Shown here: piece after piece, positions 63,894 to 64,000 of the stretch
How positions within the stretch are numbered: the first letter of the stretch is position 1
Layout: the number at the start of each line of letters is the position of its first letter
The notes under the pieces: model-generated
Seen by the model: the letters and a program-made list of their open reading frames with translations, nothing else
Databases searched by the model: none
Told to the model about the DNA's origin: nothing
Assembly (NCBI GenBank): GCA_002803225.1
Contig: NXFV01000159.1
Location: 1-64,000 of the forward strand
DNA: 64,000 bases
From: Gamarada debralockiae
Taxonomy: Eukaryota > Ascomycota > Leotiomycetes > Helotiales > Hyphodiscaceae
Reading direction: 5' to 3'
Made by a program: the position numbers and the translations under genes

Positions 63894-64000
63894 TCACAAG
63901 ATCCTGAGCCCATCGTCACCCTCATCTTTCTCAAGTTGGCCAATTAGCTGACGCACTTTCACGTCGAGTTCAGGATGGCCATGGATCGTCGAATACCAAG
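63894..64000 (-). CDS. 3' end of a gene cut by the window edge
   Basis: A minus-strand frame open from the right edge ends at TGA 63894-63896. The 34 visible residues run from WYSTIHGHPELD through VRQLIGQLEKDEGDD to GLRIL. They read as a helical, charged C-terminus, not as chance text. Too little is visible to name the protein. Confidence 0.5.
   Translation of the reverse strand, partial: WYSTIHGHPELDVKVRQLIGQLEKDEGDDGLRIL

Overview
This window is nuclear DNA of a filamentous ascomycete (Pezizomycotina). The genes have several short introns (about 46-184 nt, GT...AG, often with a CTAAC/CTGAC-type branch site) and are spread over both strands with 0.5-2.7 kb spacers. Recognisable products include a fungal PalH pH sensor, a Ste50 adaptor, a Tea4/Bud14-type SH3 protein, an external NADH dehydrogenase, Cdc48 and Prp8. 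A Leotiomycete is my best guess from protein resemblance, but that is a weak inference.

Layout, left to right. 0-3 kb is degenerate: a 367-bp MITE with 24-bp terminal inverted repeats and a TA target duplication, then the relic of a large fungal membrane protein. 4.3-15.8 kb holds a Myb/SANT protein, a doubtful small spliced gene with an in-frame stop, PRP8 (three exons, no intein) and, divergently, RPL34. 16.4-24.7 kb holds a small Cys/His protein, the vacuolar alkaline phosphatase PHO8 with a CACGTG box upstream, palH and an MDR-family quinone oxidoreductase. 25.8-31.1 kb has two polarity/MAPK scaffold genes in tandem, the SH3 protein (with a probable GC-AG first intron) and STE50. 31.8-40 kb holds a frame-broken short-chain dehydrogenase, a coiled-coil/proline-rich protein, a Ser/Thr-rich single-pass surface protein and a GNAT acetyltransferase. 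41-50 kb holds the external NADH dehydrogenase, a small unknown gene and CDC48. 51-54.4 kb holds a small conserved gene with an in-frame reading-frame continuation beyond its stop, and a GPI-anchor-type secreted Ser/Thr-rich protein.

The most unusual block is 55.2-59.0 kb. Three neighbouring plus-strand loci each begin with a signal peptide and carry the same cysteine pattern (CxC, then a Cys-Gly pair, then further spaced cysteines). One carries four tandem copies of the roughly 90-residue, 8-Cys domain. All three are broken by single-base indels or stops, and one stop was created by expansion of a 14-bp tandem repeat inside the coding frame. Flanking genes are intact, so this looks like a locally decaying family of secreted cysteine-rich proteins rather than bad sequence.

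59.4-64 kb returns to ordinary genes: a small one-helix protein, a 2EXR-domain protein, the very-long-chain 3-hydroxyacyl-CoA dehydratase PHS1/HACD, and the 3' end of a gene that runs off the right edge. The housekeeping genes are functionally independent. The loosely coherent themes are cell-surface sensing and polarity (palH, Ste50, Tea4-like protein, mucin-like proteins) and secretion.
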